Source: Mesorhizobium sp. STM 4661 (GTDB lineage: Bacteria > Pseudomonadota > Alphaproteobacteria > Rhizobiales > Rhizobiaceae). From it: a stretch of 64,000 nucleotides of DNA. The stretch lies in contig NZ_CAAF010000078.1 in the NCBI RefSeq assembly GCF_000359125.1, positions 1 through 64,000 on the forward strand, given 5' to 3'. The notes under the pieces are model-generated. The model was not told the origin of the DNA, did not search any database, and saw only the letters and a program-made list of their open reading frames with translations. Of this stretch, positions 33,669 to 41,022 are shown in pieces (positions within the stretch are counted from its first letter, which is position 1; each line of letters begins with the position of its first letter). The position numbers and the translations under genes were made by a program.

Positions 33669-34805
33669 CTAGCGCCGCGCAGCAAAGATCTTGAACATGC
33701 CGTCGCGGGCGATCTCGGCGTGGCTGGAGAAGGCTGCCGCCAGCACCGGCTCGTAGGGGAGTTGACGGTTCGCCACCATGAACAGCCGTCCACCCGGTTT
33801 CAGCGCCTTTGCCGCAGCGCGGATCATGCCGGCGCCGATCTCCGGTTCGGTGGCACGGCTGCGGTGAAAGGGCGGGTTCATGACAATTGCGTCATAGCGG
33901 CGCTCGACCGCTTCGGTCAGCAGATCAATCCAGAAGAAGCGCGGCTCAACGGTGCCCTTGCCGTCATTGCCTTTCGCCGCTTCTAGCGAGGCGAAGTCCG
34001 CCTCGTAAAGGTCGAGCCCCGATATGCCGGGCGAGCGTGCTGCGACCTCCGCCGCCACATAGCCCCAGCCGGCGCAGAAATCGGCAACGTTGCCGCGCAG
34101 ATCGTTGGGCAGATTGTCCACGAGCAATTTCGAACCGGCGTCGATCCGGTCGAAGGAGAACATGCCGGGGGCGGTGCGGAAACGGCCGTCAATAAGCGGC
34201 CAACCGTCTTGCCAATCCTTGATGGATTTCGCGAATGCATCTGCCTGAGGGGTCCCCCCCAGCCAAAACACAACACCATGGTTCTTTGACAGATGACCGC
34301 CAAGAGGCACATGGACCTTCTGAGGATGGTACCGCCTTTCGTTGAATATCTCAGGGGGCTGGCCTGGCCGTTCAAGGACAAGTCCGCCCGGTCCACGGCG
34401 TCCTATCGCAGCGGCCAACTTGTCTTCGTTGTTGGCCATGCGCTTTCGCAGGCTATCGATGCCATCTTCCTTGCCGCCGGCGACAACAATCAATCCGCCT
34501 GACACGACCCGTTCGATCGCATCGGCAATGCGTATTTCATTCTCGCCGCGATGGCGGCCTACCAGGACAAGAGCTGCGTCGAACCCGTGACCTTCTAGAC
34601 GCGGCGTCACCACATGGCCGGCACGCTCCAGCGAACGAAAGTGTGGCCTGAAGCCCTGCACGAGATGAAGCGCGGCATCAAAGCCTTCCGGCAAGCGGAA
34701 GCCAGGCTCCGCGCCGAGGAAGAGAATGCGCGCGTCTTTCGATGGCATCGGGAGAGCTTCGACCTCGAAGGGATGGAACAGGGTCTTGAGAGGTTCTGCC
34801 GACAT
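33669..34805 (-). CDS. rsmC: RsmC-like SAM-dependent methyltransferase
   Basis: A 378-residue protein resembling RsmC/RlmG, which methylate guanine in 16S or 23S rRNA. The N-terminal half is a methyltransferase-like domain without a clear cofactor site. The C-terminal half has VADFCAGWGYVAAEVAAR (SAM motif I, about 240) and the catalytic MNPPFHR of N-methyltransferases (about 313). ATG at 34805 (MSAEPLK) was chosen: the longer frame begins inside the pnp terminator loop at 34862. The rRNA position modified is inferred only from family. Confidence 0.8.
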   Translation of the reverse strand: MSAEPLKTLFHPFEVEALPMPSKDARILFLGAEPGFRLPEGFDAALHLVQGFRPHFRSLERAGHVVTPRLEGHGFDAALVLVGRHRGENEIRIADAIERVVSGGLIVVAGGKEDGIDSLRKRMANNEDKLAAAIGRRGPGGLVLERPGQPPEIFNERRYHPQKVHVPLGGHLSKNHGVVFWLGGTPQADAFAKSIKDWQDGWPLIDGRFRTAPGMFSFDRIDAGSKLLVDNLPNDLRGNVADFCAGWGYVAAEVAARSPGISGLDLYEADFASLEAAKGNDGKGTVEPRFFWIDLLTEAVERRYDAIVMNPPFHRSRATEPEIGAGMIRAAAKALKPGGRLFMVANRQLPYEPVLAAAFSSHAEIARDGMFKIFAARR

Positions 34806-34847
34806 GCGTGGATTGTAGCCTGGTCTTTCTGATTGTTGCTCAAATGA

Positions 34848-34877
34848 AAGCGGGCGCGACATCCGTCGCGCCCGCTT
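34848..34877 (-). terminator. Terminator of pnp
   Basis: AAGCGGGCGCGAC (34848-34860) pairs perfectly with GTCGCGCCCGCTT (34865-34877) around ATCC. On the minus strand it ends in CGCTTTCATTT. It lies 21 nt past the pnp stop. Confidence 0.8.
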
Positions 34878-34898
34878 CGGTCATGTTTTTCAGACCGT

Positions 34899-37046
34899 TC
34901 AGGCGGCGTTTTCTTCGCCTTCGGCCTTCTTGTCGCGAGCGAGTTCCTTGCCGGTGGCCTGGTCGACGACCTTCATCGACAGGCGGACCTTGCCGCGCTC
35001 GTCGAAGCCCATCAGCTTGACCCAGACCTTGTCGCCTTCCTTGACGACATCGGAGGTCTTGGCGACGCGGTCGTTGGCAAGCTGCGAGATGTGGACGAGG
35101 CCGTCACGCGGACCGAAGAAGTTGACGAAGGCGCCGAAGTCGGCGGTCTTGACGACCGTGCCTTCGTAGATCTCGCCGACTTCCGGCTCAGCGACGATGG
35201 TGTGGATCCACTTCTTCGCCGCCTCGATCTCCTTGGCATTGGACGAGGCGATCTTGACGGTGCCATCGTCCTCGATGTTGATCTTGGCGCCGGTCTTTTC
35301 GACGATCTCGCGGATGACCTTGCCGCCCGAGCCGATCACGTCGCGGATCTTATCGGTCGGAATGTGCATGACCTCGATGCGCGGCGCGAACTCGCCGAGC
35401 TCGGCACGCGCGCCGGAGAGCGCATGGGACATTTCGCCGAGGATATGCTGGCGGCCGTCCTTGGCCTGGTCGAGCGCGATCTTCATGATCTCTTCGGTGA
35501 TGCCCTCGATCTTGATGTCCATCTGCAGCGAGGTGATGCCGTTGGCGGTGCCGGCGACCTTGAAGTCCATATCGCCGAGGTGATCCTCGTCGCCGAGGAT
35601 GTCGGAGAGCACAGCGAAGCGTTCGCCTTCCTTGATCAGGCCCATGGCGATACCGGCGACGGGCTTGGCCAGCGGCACGCCGGCATCCATCAGCGCCAGC
35701 GAGGTGCCGCAAACGGTGGCCATCGACGACGAACCGTTGGACTCGGTGATCTCCGAGACGACGCGCAGCGTGTAGGGGAACTGGTCAGCGGTCGGCAGCA
35801 TCGGCCGGATGGCGCGCCAGGCGAGCTTGCCGTGGCCGATTTCGCGGCGGCCCGGCGAACCCATGCGGCCGGTTTCACCGACGGAATAGGGAGGGAAGTT
35901 ATAGTGAAGGAGGAACTTCTCCTTGTACATGCCGGTCAGCGAATCGACATACTGCTCGTCCTCGCCGGTGCCGAGCGTGGCAACGACCAGCGCCTGGGTT
36001 TCGCCGCGGGTGAACAGCGCCGAACCGTGGGTGCGCGGCAACACGCCGACTTCGGAGACGATCTTGCGGACCGTCTTCAGGTCGCGACCGTCGATGCGCG
36101 AGCCGGTGTCGAGGATGTTCCAGCGCACGACCTTGGCCTGGAGCTCCTTGAACACGCTGCCGATCTGCTCGGACGTGTACCTGGCCTCTTCGCCTTCGGC
36201 CGGCGTGAACGCGGCCTTGACCTTCGCCTTGACGGCGTCGACGGCGGCATAGCGCTTCTGCTTGTCGGTGATCTTGTAAGCGTCGCGGAGCTCGTCGCCG
36301 ACGATCTTCAGCATCTCGGCTTCGAGCGCGGAATAGTCCGGCGCGGTGAAATCGCGCGGGTCCTTGGCGGCGACTTCGGCCAGCTTGATGATCGCGTCGA
36401 TCACCGGCTGGAAGCCCCTGTGGCCGAACATGACGGCGCCGAGCATCAAATCCTCGCCGAGCTCCTTGGCTTCGGACTCGACCATCAGCACGGCGTCGGC
36501 GGTGCCGGCGACGATCAGGTCAAGCTTGGATTCCTGCATCTCGTCGACATGCGGGTTGAGCACATATTCGCCGTTGATGTAGCCGACGCGGGCGCCGCCG
36601 ATCGGGCCCATGAAGGGCACGCCCGACAGCGTCAGAGCCGCCGAAGTGGCGACGATCGACAGGATGTCCGGATCGTTCTCGAGATCATGCTGGACGACAG
36701 TGACGACGATCTGGGTGTCGTTCTTGTAGCCGTCGGCGAAAAGCGGGCGGATCGGGCGGTCGATCAGGCGGGAAACCAGCGTTTCCTTCTCGCTGGGACG
36801 GCCTTCGCGTTTGAAATAGCCGCCCGGGATCTTGCCGGCGGCATAGGTCTTTTCCTGGTAATTGACGGTCAGCGGGAAGAAATCGAGGCCGGGCTTCGGC
36901 TCCTTCATCGAAACGACGGTGGCGAGAACCTTGGTTTCGCCGTAGGTGGCGAGCACCGCGCCGTCAGCCTGGCGCGCGATCTTGCCGGTTTCCAGGATGA
37001 GCGGGCGGCCGCCCCATTCTATTTCCACTTTGTGGTGATTGAACAT
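34899..37046 (-). CDS. pnp: Polynucleotide phosphorylase
   Basis: A 715-residue 3'-5' exoribonuclease that phosphorolyses RNA, often within a degradosome. It has two RNase PH-like domains (about 10-220 and 310-540), a linking helical domain, a KH domain (IRDVIGSGGKVIREIVEK, about 560-578) and an S1 domain (GEIYEGTVVKTADFGAFV, about 620-690), and ends in a charged tail. Full length. It follows rpsO, but across 405 nt of repeats and hairpins. Confidence 0.97.
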   Translation of the reverse strand: MFNHHKVEIEWGGRPLILETGKIARQADGAVLATYGETKVLATVVSMKEPKPGLDFFPLTVNYQEKTYAAGKIPGGYFKREGRPSEKETLVSRLIDRPIRPLFADGYKNDTQIVVTVVQHDLENDPDILSIVATSAALTLSGVPFMGPIGGARVGYINGEYVLNPHVDEMQESKLDLIVAGTADAVLMVESEAKELGEDLMLGAVMFGHRGFQPVIDAIIKLAEVAAKDPRDFTAPDYSALEAEMLKIVGDELRDAYKITDKQKRYAAVDAVKAKVKAAFTPAEGEEARYTSEQIGSVFKELQAKVVRWNILDTGSRIDGRDLKTVRKIVSEVGVLPRTHGSALFTRGETQALVVATLGTGEDEQYVDSLTGMYKEKFLLHYNFPPYSVGETGRMGSPGRREIGHGKLAWRAIRPMLPTADQFPYTLRVVSEITESNGSSSMATVCGTSLALMDAGVPLAKPVAGIAMGLIKEGERFAVLSDILGDEDHLGDMDFKVAGTANGITSLQMDIKIEGITEEIMKIALDQAKDGRQHILGEMSHALSGARAELGEFAPRIEVMHIPTDKIRDVIGSGGKVIREIVEKTGAKINIEDDGTVKIASSNAKEIEAAKKWIHTIVAEPEVGEIYEGTVVKTADFGAFVNFFGPRDGLVHISQLANDRVAKTSDVVKEGDKVWVKLMGFDERGKVRLSMKVVDQATGKELARDKKAEGEENAA

Positions 37047-37274
37047 GTCTTGTCCTTCATATGCGGAAAGGGCCGCGCCGTTTCAGCGTGCGCGGATGCC
37101 CTTTCCCTGGCTTCCTTTCTCGGGCAGCCACGGGCAAGACAACGGGAAGCTCGGTTAGTCCGGCACCGTGGCCGCGACGAGCGTCCTGCAATCCTGCCCC
37201 ATGACCGTCCATGGGCGGTTTCGAATGGCCCTCTGCTGCTCGAAACCGGGTCTGGCCAATCGATCCGACTGGCC

Positions 37275-37368
37275 TTGCGCATGACCCCGAAAACCACGGC
37301 TTTCGGCAAGCGTCATGCGCAAATCAAATTTTCAGAGCGTCCTTTTGCGCGTCGGGCGCGACGCTCTG
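37275..37368. repeat. Composite palindromic repeat (variant), reverse orientation
   Basis: B part: TTGCGCATGAC (37275-37285) pairs perfectly with GTCATGCGCAA (37312-37322) around an inner CCGAAA/TTTCGG. A part: CAGAGCGTC (37333-37341) pairs with GACGCTCTG (37360-37368). Order B then A, as in the copy at 19238. The stems differ from all other copies but stay paired. Confidence 0.82.
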
Positions 37369-37376
37369 TTCCTTCA

Positions 37377-37406
37377 TTGGAGCGCCGGATTGATCCGGTG
37401 CTCCAA
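37377..37406. repeat. Long hairpin between rpsO and pnp
   Basis: TTGGAGC, then CCGGAT, pairs with ATCCGG, then GCTCCAA, leaving TG at the centre and one G-T pair. The 14-bp stem could be a processing site in the rpsO-pnp transcript. Confidence 0.6.
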
Positions 37407-37413
37407 TGCGCGA

Positions 37414-37443
37414 CCGGCGGGCTCTCCGAGGAAAGCCCGCCGG
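37414..37443 (-). terminator. Hairpin directly after rpsO
   Basis: CCGGCGGGCT (37414-37423) pairs perfectly with AGCCCGCCGG (37434-37443), 8 nt past the rpsO stop. No T-run follows, so it may be a stabiliser or an RNase-processing site as much as a terminator. Confidence 0.5.
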
Positions 37444-37451
37444 CCAATTCG

Positions 37452-37721
37452 TCAACGGCGCAGACCGAGCTTCTCGATCAGCGTCTGATAGCGCGCGTCA
37501 TCCTTGCGCTTGAGATAATCAAGCAGGCTGCGGCGCTGGGAGACGAGAGCGAGCAGACCACGGCGGGAATGGTTATCCTTCTTGTGGTCCTTGAAATGAT
37601 CGGTCAGGTTCTTGATGCGCTCGGAAAGGATGGCCACCTGGACTTCCGGAGACCCGGTATCGCCCTTGGCGGTTGCGAATTCACCCATCAATTCCTTCTT
37701 GCGCTCGGCAGTAATCGACAT
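37452..37721 (-). CDS. rpsO: 30S ribosomal protein S15
   Basis: An 89-residue protein with the S15 pattern: DTGSPEVQVAILSERIKNLT, DHFKDHKKDNHSRRGLL and SQRRSLLDYLKRKD. It binds 16S rRNA in the central domain. The 190 nt upstream hold a likely -10 CTATAT at 37850-37855 on the minus strand with no good -35. rpsO followed by pnp is the usual order. Confidence 0.97.
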   Translation of the reverse strand: MSITAERKKELMGEFATAKGDTGSPEVQVAILSERIKNLTDHFKDHKKDNHSRRGLLALVSQRRSLLDYLKRKDDARYQTLIEKLGLRR

Positions 37722-37915
37722 CGTGTTTTTCCTTATCTGTTTGAGGAAACGGGACGCCCTCAGCCGGGATGTCGTCCAGCAGGGGCCGGTGCAAGCAACG
37801 CGTCATGGCGCGATGCTGCGGCGCATATAGTGCAATTCCCCAGAAAACACCAGCCCAATTCACAAGCCGGCTTTGCCGCGGCTTTTACGAGAAAATGAAG
37901 ACTTTTAGGCTTATG

Positions 37916-39010
37916 CTATAGCCACTTCCTCCATTTGAAGAAGGCAACCAGGCTTATTGCGACAACAGCCATGAACAAGAGCGCTGCCGGGTAGCCGTAG
38001 TAGGCCTTCAATTCCGGCATGTTCCACGGCGAGCTATCAGGGTCGAAATTCATGCCCCACACGCCGACCAGAAAGGTAAGCGGCATGAAGACCCCCGAGA
38101 CGATCGTCAGATAGCCGATGACTTCGTTGGTGCGCGCCTGGCTCAGCGACAGATGCATCTCGATCAGGCCGGTCAGCATTTCGCGCTGGGTCTCGACCAG
38201 TTCGATCAGCCGGAGCGAATGATCGAGCGTGTCGTTCAGGAAGACCTTGGTCTCAGCCTTCACATAGGGCACGTCGTTGCGGATCAGCGTCGCCAGCGCG
38301 TCGCGCATCGGCCACAGCACGCCCTTCAGCACATTGGCGTCGCGCCGCAACTCGTGAAGCTTGCGCATCTGGTGCTTGTGCTGCGTGTGCAGCATCTGAT
38401 CCTCGATGTCGTCGACCATGTCGGCGGCGGTCTCGATCGGCGGGAAATAGCTGTCGACGATGGCGTCGATCAGCGCATAGGCGAGATAGTCGGCGCCGCG
38501 CGAGCGCAACCGGTTGGGCACCGAGCTTTCGATGCGCTTGCGCACGGGGTCGAACGGATCGCCCTCGCGCTCCTGGAAGGTGACGACGAAGTTCTCACCG
38601 AAGAAAACGGCGATCTGCTCGTAGCGATGCGCCGTGACATCGTCGATCATCCTGACGACGATGAAGGCATGGTTCTCGAAGAAATCCACTTTCGGCCGCT
38701 GGCCGGTGTTGACGACATCTTCCAGCGCCAACGGATGCAGGCTGAAAGTGCGGCCGATCTCCTCGATCAGCGGGATGTTGGCAAGGCCGGTGCAGTCCAG
38801 CCAGATGACCGGCCAATTGTCGCAATGGGTGTTGAGGTCGTCGATACTGGCATTTTCGATCGTCTCGAACCTGTCGGGCGACATCAGCGTCAGCCTGAGT
38901 TCGGACCTGCGGGCCGCGGGATCTGCAATCAGCGTGCCTGGCGAAGCGCCAACCGGCGGCCGCCGCGTTTTCACCGGCACCTGCTTCTTGATCGTCTCAA
39001 CCTTTGCCAT
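37916..39010 (-). CDS. corA: CorA family magnesium/cobalt transporter
   Basis: A 364-residue inner-membrane channel. A large cytoplasmic N-terminal domain (about 40-300) is followed by two C-terminal membrane helices. The first ends in the family signature GMNF (VWGMNFDPD, about 325), and the C-terminus FFKWRKWL is cytoplasmic and basic. It works as a pentamer for Mg2+ or other divalent ions. It is not obviously co-transcribed with truB, which ends upstream with a 44-nt gap. Confidence 0.9.
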   Translation of the reverse strand: MAKVETIKKQVPVKTRRPPVGASPGTLIADPAARRSELRLTLMSPDRFETIENASIDDLNTHCDNWPVIWLDCTGLANIPLIEEIGRTFSLHPLALEDVVNTGQRPKVDFFENHAFIVVRMIDDVTAHRYEQIAVFFGENFVVTFQEREGDPFDPVRKRIESSVPNRLRSRGADYLAYALIDAIVDSYFPPIETAADMVDDIEDQMLHTQHKHQMRKLHELRRDANVLKGVLWPMRDALATLIRNDVPYVKAETKVFLNDTLDHSLRLIELVETQREMLTGLIEMHLSLSQARTNEVIGYLTIVSGVFMPLTFLVGVWGMNFDPDSSPWNMPELKAYYGYPAALLFMAVVAISLVAFFKWRKWL

Positions 39011-39054
39011 ATGCCCCTCGAGCGCAATGTCGAACCGAGATTAGATGAGAGCCG

Positions 39055-40035
39055 TCACCCGGCAAAAACCCGCCTCGGCTTGAACATGCCTTGCTCGATG
39101 GCGCCGATGGCGACCAGCTTGCCACGCGCCATGGCACAGGCTTCCTCGGCCTCCACCGGCGCATCGCGGCCACGGATGATGACCGGATTGCCGAGGCGGA
39201 TTTTTGTCGCCGCATCGTCACTGATCGCAATCCGCGGCAGGCAATCGAGCGCGGCTGATGTGTCGACCAGAAGCGCGTCGATGGCTGTGAAGTCGACCGG
39301 CAGATCGGGAGCGTCGGATGCATCATCGGCCGTATCCGGATCCTCATCGCCCTGTTCGCCGAAACGCGCTGCCTCCAGCTCGGCGATGGTGACGAAGTCG
39401 TCCTGGGTGAACGGCTCGACCTCGATCCGGCGCAGCTCGGCGATGTGGCCGAAACAGCCGAGGTCGCGGCCCATGTCGCGGGCCAGCGAGCGCACATAGG
39501 TGCCCTTGCCGCATTCGACCTCGAAAATGGTGTGATCGGCATTGTGTTCGACCAGGTCGAGGCGGCCGATCTCGACCTCGCGCGGCGGAATGTCGACCGT
39601 CTCGCCCTCGCGAGCCAAGTCGTAGGCACGCTCGCCAGCGATCTTGATGGCCGAGAATTGCGGCGGCGTCTGCATGATGACGCCGGTGTATTTCGGCAGG
39701 AGCGCTTGAACATCGGCTTCCGGCGGACGCCGGTCGGAACTCTTCGTTACCGGGCCTTCGAGGTCATCGGTCGAACGCTCCTCGCCCCAGGCGACGGTGA
39801 AGCGATAGATCTTGGCGCCGTCCTGGACGTAGGGGACGGTCTTGGTCGCCTCGCCGAGCGCGATCGGCAGCATGCCGGAGGCCAGTGGGTCGAGCGTGCC
39901 GGCATGGCCGGCCTTTTCCGCCTGGAACAGCCATTTGATCTTGGAGACGGCTTCGGTCGAGCCCATGCCGACCGGCTTGTCCAGCACCAGCCAGCCGGAG
40001 ACCGGCCGGCCTTTCTTCTTGCCGCGGCGCGCCAT
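39055..40035 (-). CDS. truB: tRNA pseudouridine(55) synthase
   Basis: A 326-residue enzyme making pseudouridine 55 in the T-loop of tRNAs. The catalytic Asp lies in HAGTLDPLASGMLPIALGEAT (about 40-60). The C-terminal part has an acidic insertion near 232-255 (EQGDEDPDTADDASDAPD) that is uncommon. ATG at 40035 shares its last base pair context with the stop of the unknown gene upstream (TGATG), so the two are translationally coupled. Confidence 0.95.
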   Translation of the reverse strand: MARRGKKKGRPVSGWLVLDKPVGMGSTEAVSKIKWLFQAEKAGHAGTLDPLASGMLPIALGEATKTVPYVQDGAKIYRFTVAWGEERSTDDLEGPVTKSSDRRPPEADVQALLPKYTGVIMQTPPQFSAIKIAGERAYDLAREGETVDIPPREVEIGRLDLVEHNADHTIFEVECGKGTYVRSLARDMGRDLGCFGHIAELRRIEVEPFTQDDFVTIAELEAARFGEQGDEDPDTADDASDAPDLPVDFTAIDALLVDTSAALDCLPRIAISDDAATKIRLGNPVIIRGRDAPVEAEEACAMARGKLVAIGAIEQGMFKPRRVFAG

Positions 40036-40496
40036 CAGCGATTTCCCGGCTTCTTGCGAAAAGTAGCAGCCGTTTTGGCGACGCTTCCCGCAGGCATTGC
40101 CTTGCTTGGCCTTTTCTCGTAGCCGAGGGCGTAAAGCCGTTTGGCAATTAGATATCCTGCTGCAATAGTTCCACCGTTGTCTCCACGATAACCCTCACCA
40201 AGCTTTTCGACGATCAACGGTTCTAAGACAGACAAAGGCGGCATGTCCTTAGCCGCAGCATCAAGCATAATGGCTTCGTTATCTTTGGCGTTTACTATGA
40301 TTTCTATCGCTCTCATTTCGGGGTCACCGTGCGAAATTTCCTTCGTTTTCTTAAAAGGAAGTCCCGAATCGACAATCATATCTACAATTCGAATAGCCTC
40401 TTCACTATCAATGCGATCCATACAGTTCTTGTAAAGGATCTGGCGTTGTTCAGTGGTCATGCTTGCAATCATTTTGGGCGTCATTGGCTTGGACAT
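40035..40496 (-). CDS. Unknown protein between rbfA and truB
   Basis: A 153-residue protein I do not recognise. It is soluble by composition, with a basic C-terminus (RPSKAMPAGSVAKTAATFRK). The middle (about 60-115) is mildly acidic and helical. The DNA is visibly lower in GC than its neighbours, with many A/T-ending codons, suggesting transfer. Yet it fits tightly: rbfA stop and this ATG overlap as TGATG, and its own stop and the truB ATG overlap as TGATG. The usual order is rbfA-truB without such a gene. Confidence 0.75.
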   Translation of the reverse strand: MSKPMTPKMIASMTTEQRQILYKNCMDRIDSEEAIRIVDMIVDSGLPFKKTKEISHGDPEMRAIEIIVNAKDNEAIMLDAAAKDMPPLSVLEPLIVEKLGEGYRGDNGGTIAAGYLIAKRLYALGYEKRPSKAMPAGSVAKTAATFRKKPGNR

Positions 40497-40912
40497 CAAT
40501 CGTCCTCACCAGTCGGCTTTTCGTTGTGAGCTAAATCGCGCGCCACTTCGGGCGACTTCAAGAGATCGTTGATCCTGGCGAAATTGTCGAAGGAAGTGTC
40601 CAGCCGGAAGCGGAATTCCGGCATGTACTTCATTTGCCTAAGCGCACCGGAGACGCGGCCACGGACGAATTTCGCGTGCTTGTTGAGCGCCTCAACCACG
40701 GCATTGGCATCGCCGGCGCCAAGCGGCGAGACGAAGGCAGTGGCGATCTTCAGATCGGGCGACATGCGCACTTCGGAGACCGAAACCACGGCGTTCTCGA
40801 TCAGCGGATCGATGATCTCGCCGCGCTGCAAGGTTTCCGACAGCGCATGGCGCACCTGCTCGCCGACGCGCAGCATGCGCTGGGATGGGCCTGATGTGGT
40901 TGGACGGGGCAT
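40496..40912 (-). CDS. rbfA: Ribosome-binding factor A
   Basis: A 138-residue 30S maturation factor with a KH-like fold. The core shows QRMLRVGEQVRHALSETLQRG and VSVSEVRMSPDLKIATAFVS, and the ending around MKYMPEFRFRLDTSFD is typical. ATG at 40912 (MPRPTTSG) has AGGACAG upstream; the longer frame to 41113 runs back into the infB end. It lies 110 nt after infB in the rimP-nusA-infB series. Confidence 0.93.
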   Translation of the reverse strand: MPRPTTSGPSQRMLRVGEQVRHALSETLQRGEIIDPLIENAVVSVSEVRMSPDLKIATAFVSPLGAGDANAVVEALNKHAKFVRGRVSGALRQMKYMPEFRFRLDTSFDNFARINDLLKSPEVARDLAHNEKPTGEDD

Positions 40913-41022
40913 TTTTTCTGTCCTGAAATCGTGAGGCACGGGATGGGACCGCACCGCATGTCTCATATGTTTTGGGCGGCGGCCTTTCGACCACCGCCCG
41001 GTCATGTCGATAGTATACGAAC

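Larger units (their letters stand above)
37047..37451. other. Repeat-filled gap between rpsO and pnp
   Basis: A 405-bp stretch without a gene. It holds a reversed composite repeat (37275-37368), a long hairpin (37377-37406) and the hairpin after rpsO (37414-37443). Bases 37047-37270 probably hold the pnp leader and promoter; I see no clear -10/-35 there. Confidence 0.6.

Noticed and set aside
34806..34862. 19-residue N-terminal extension of the RsmC-like protein
   Set aside because: The ATG at 34862 lies in the loop of the pnp terminator, and the extension has no family character.
35091..37898. Very long open frame (935 codons) on the plus strand opposite pnp and rpsO
   Set aside because: It is the mirror of well-supported genes. 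High third-position GC removes stops in that antisense frame, and the protein has a biased composition without motifs.
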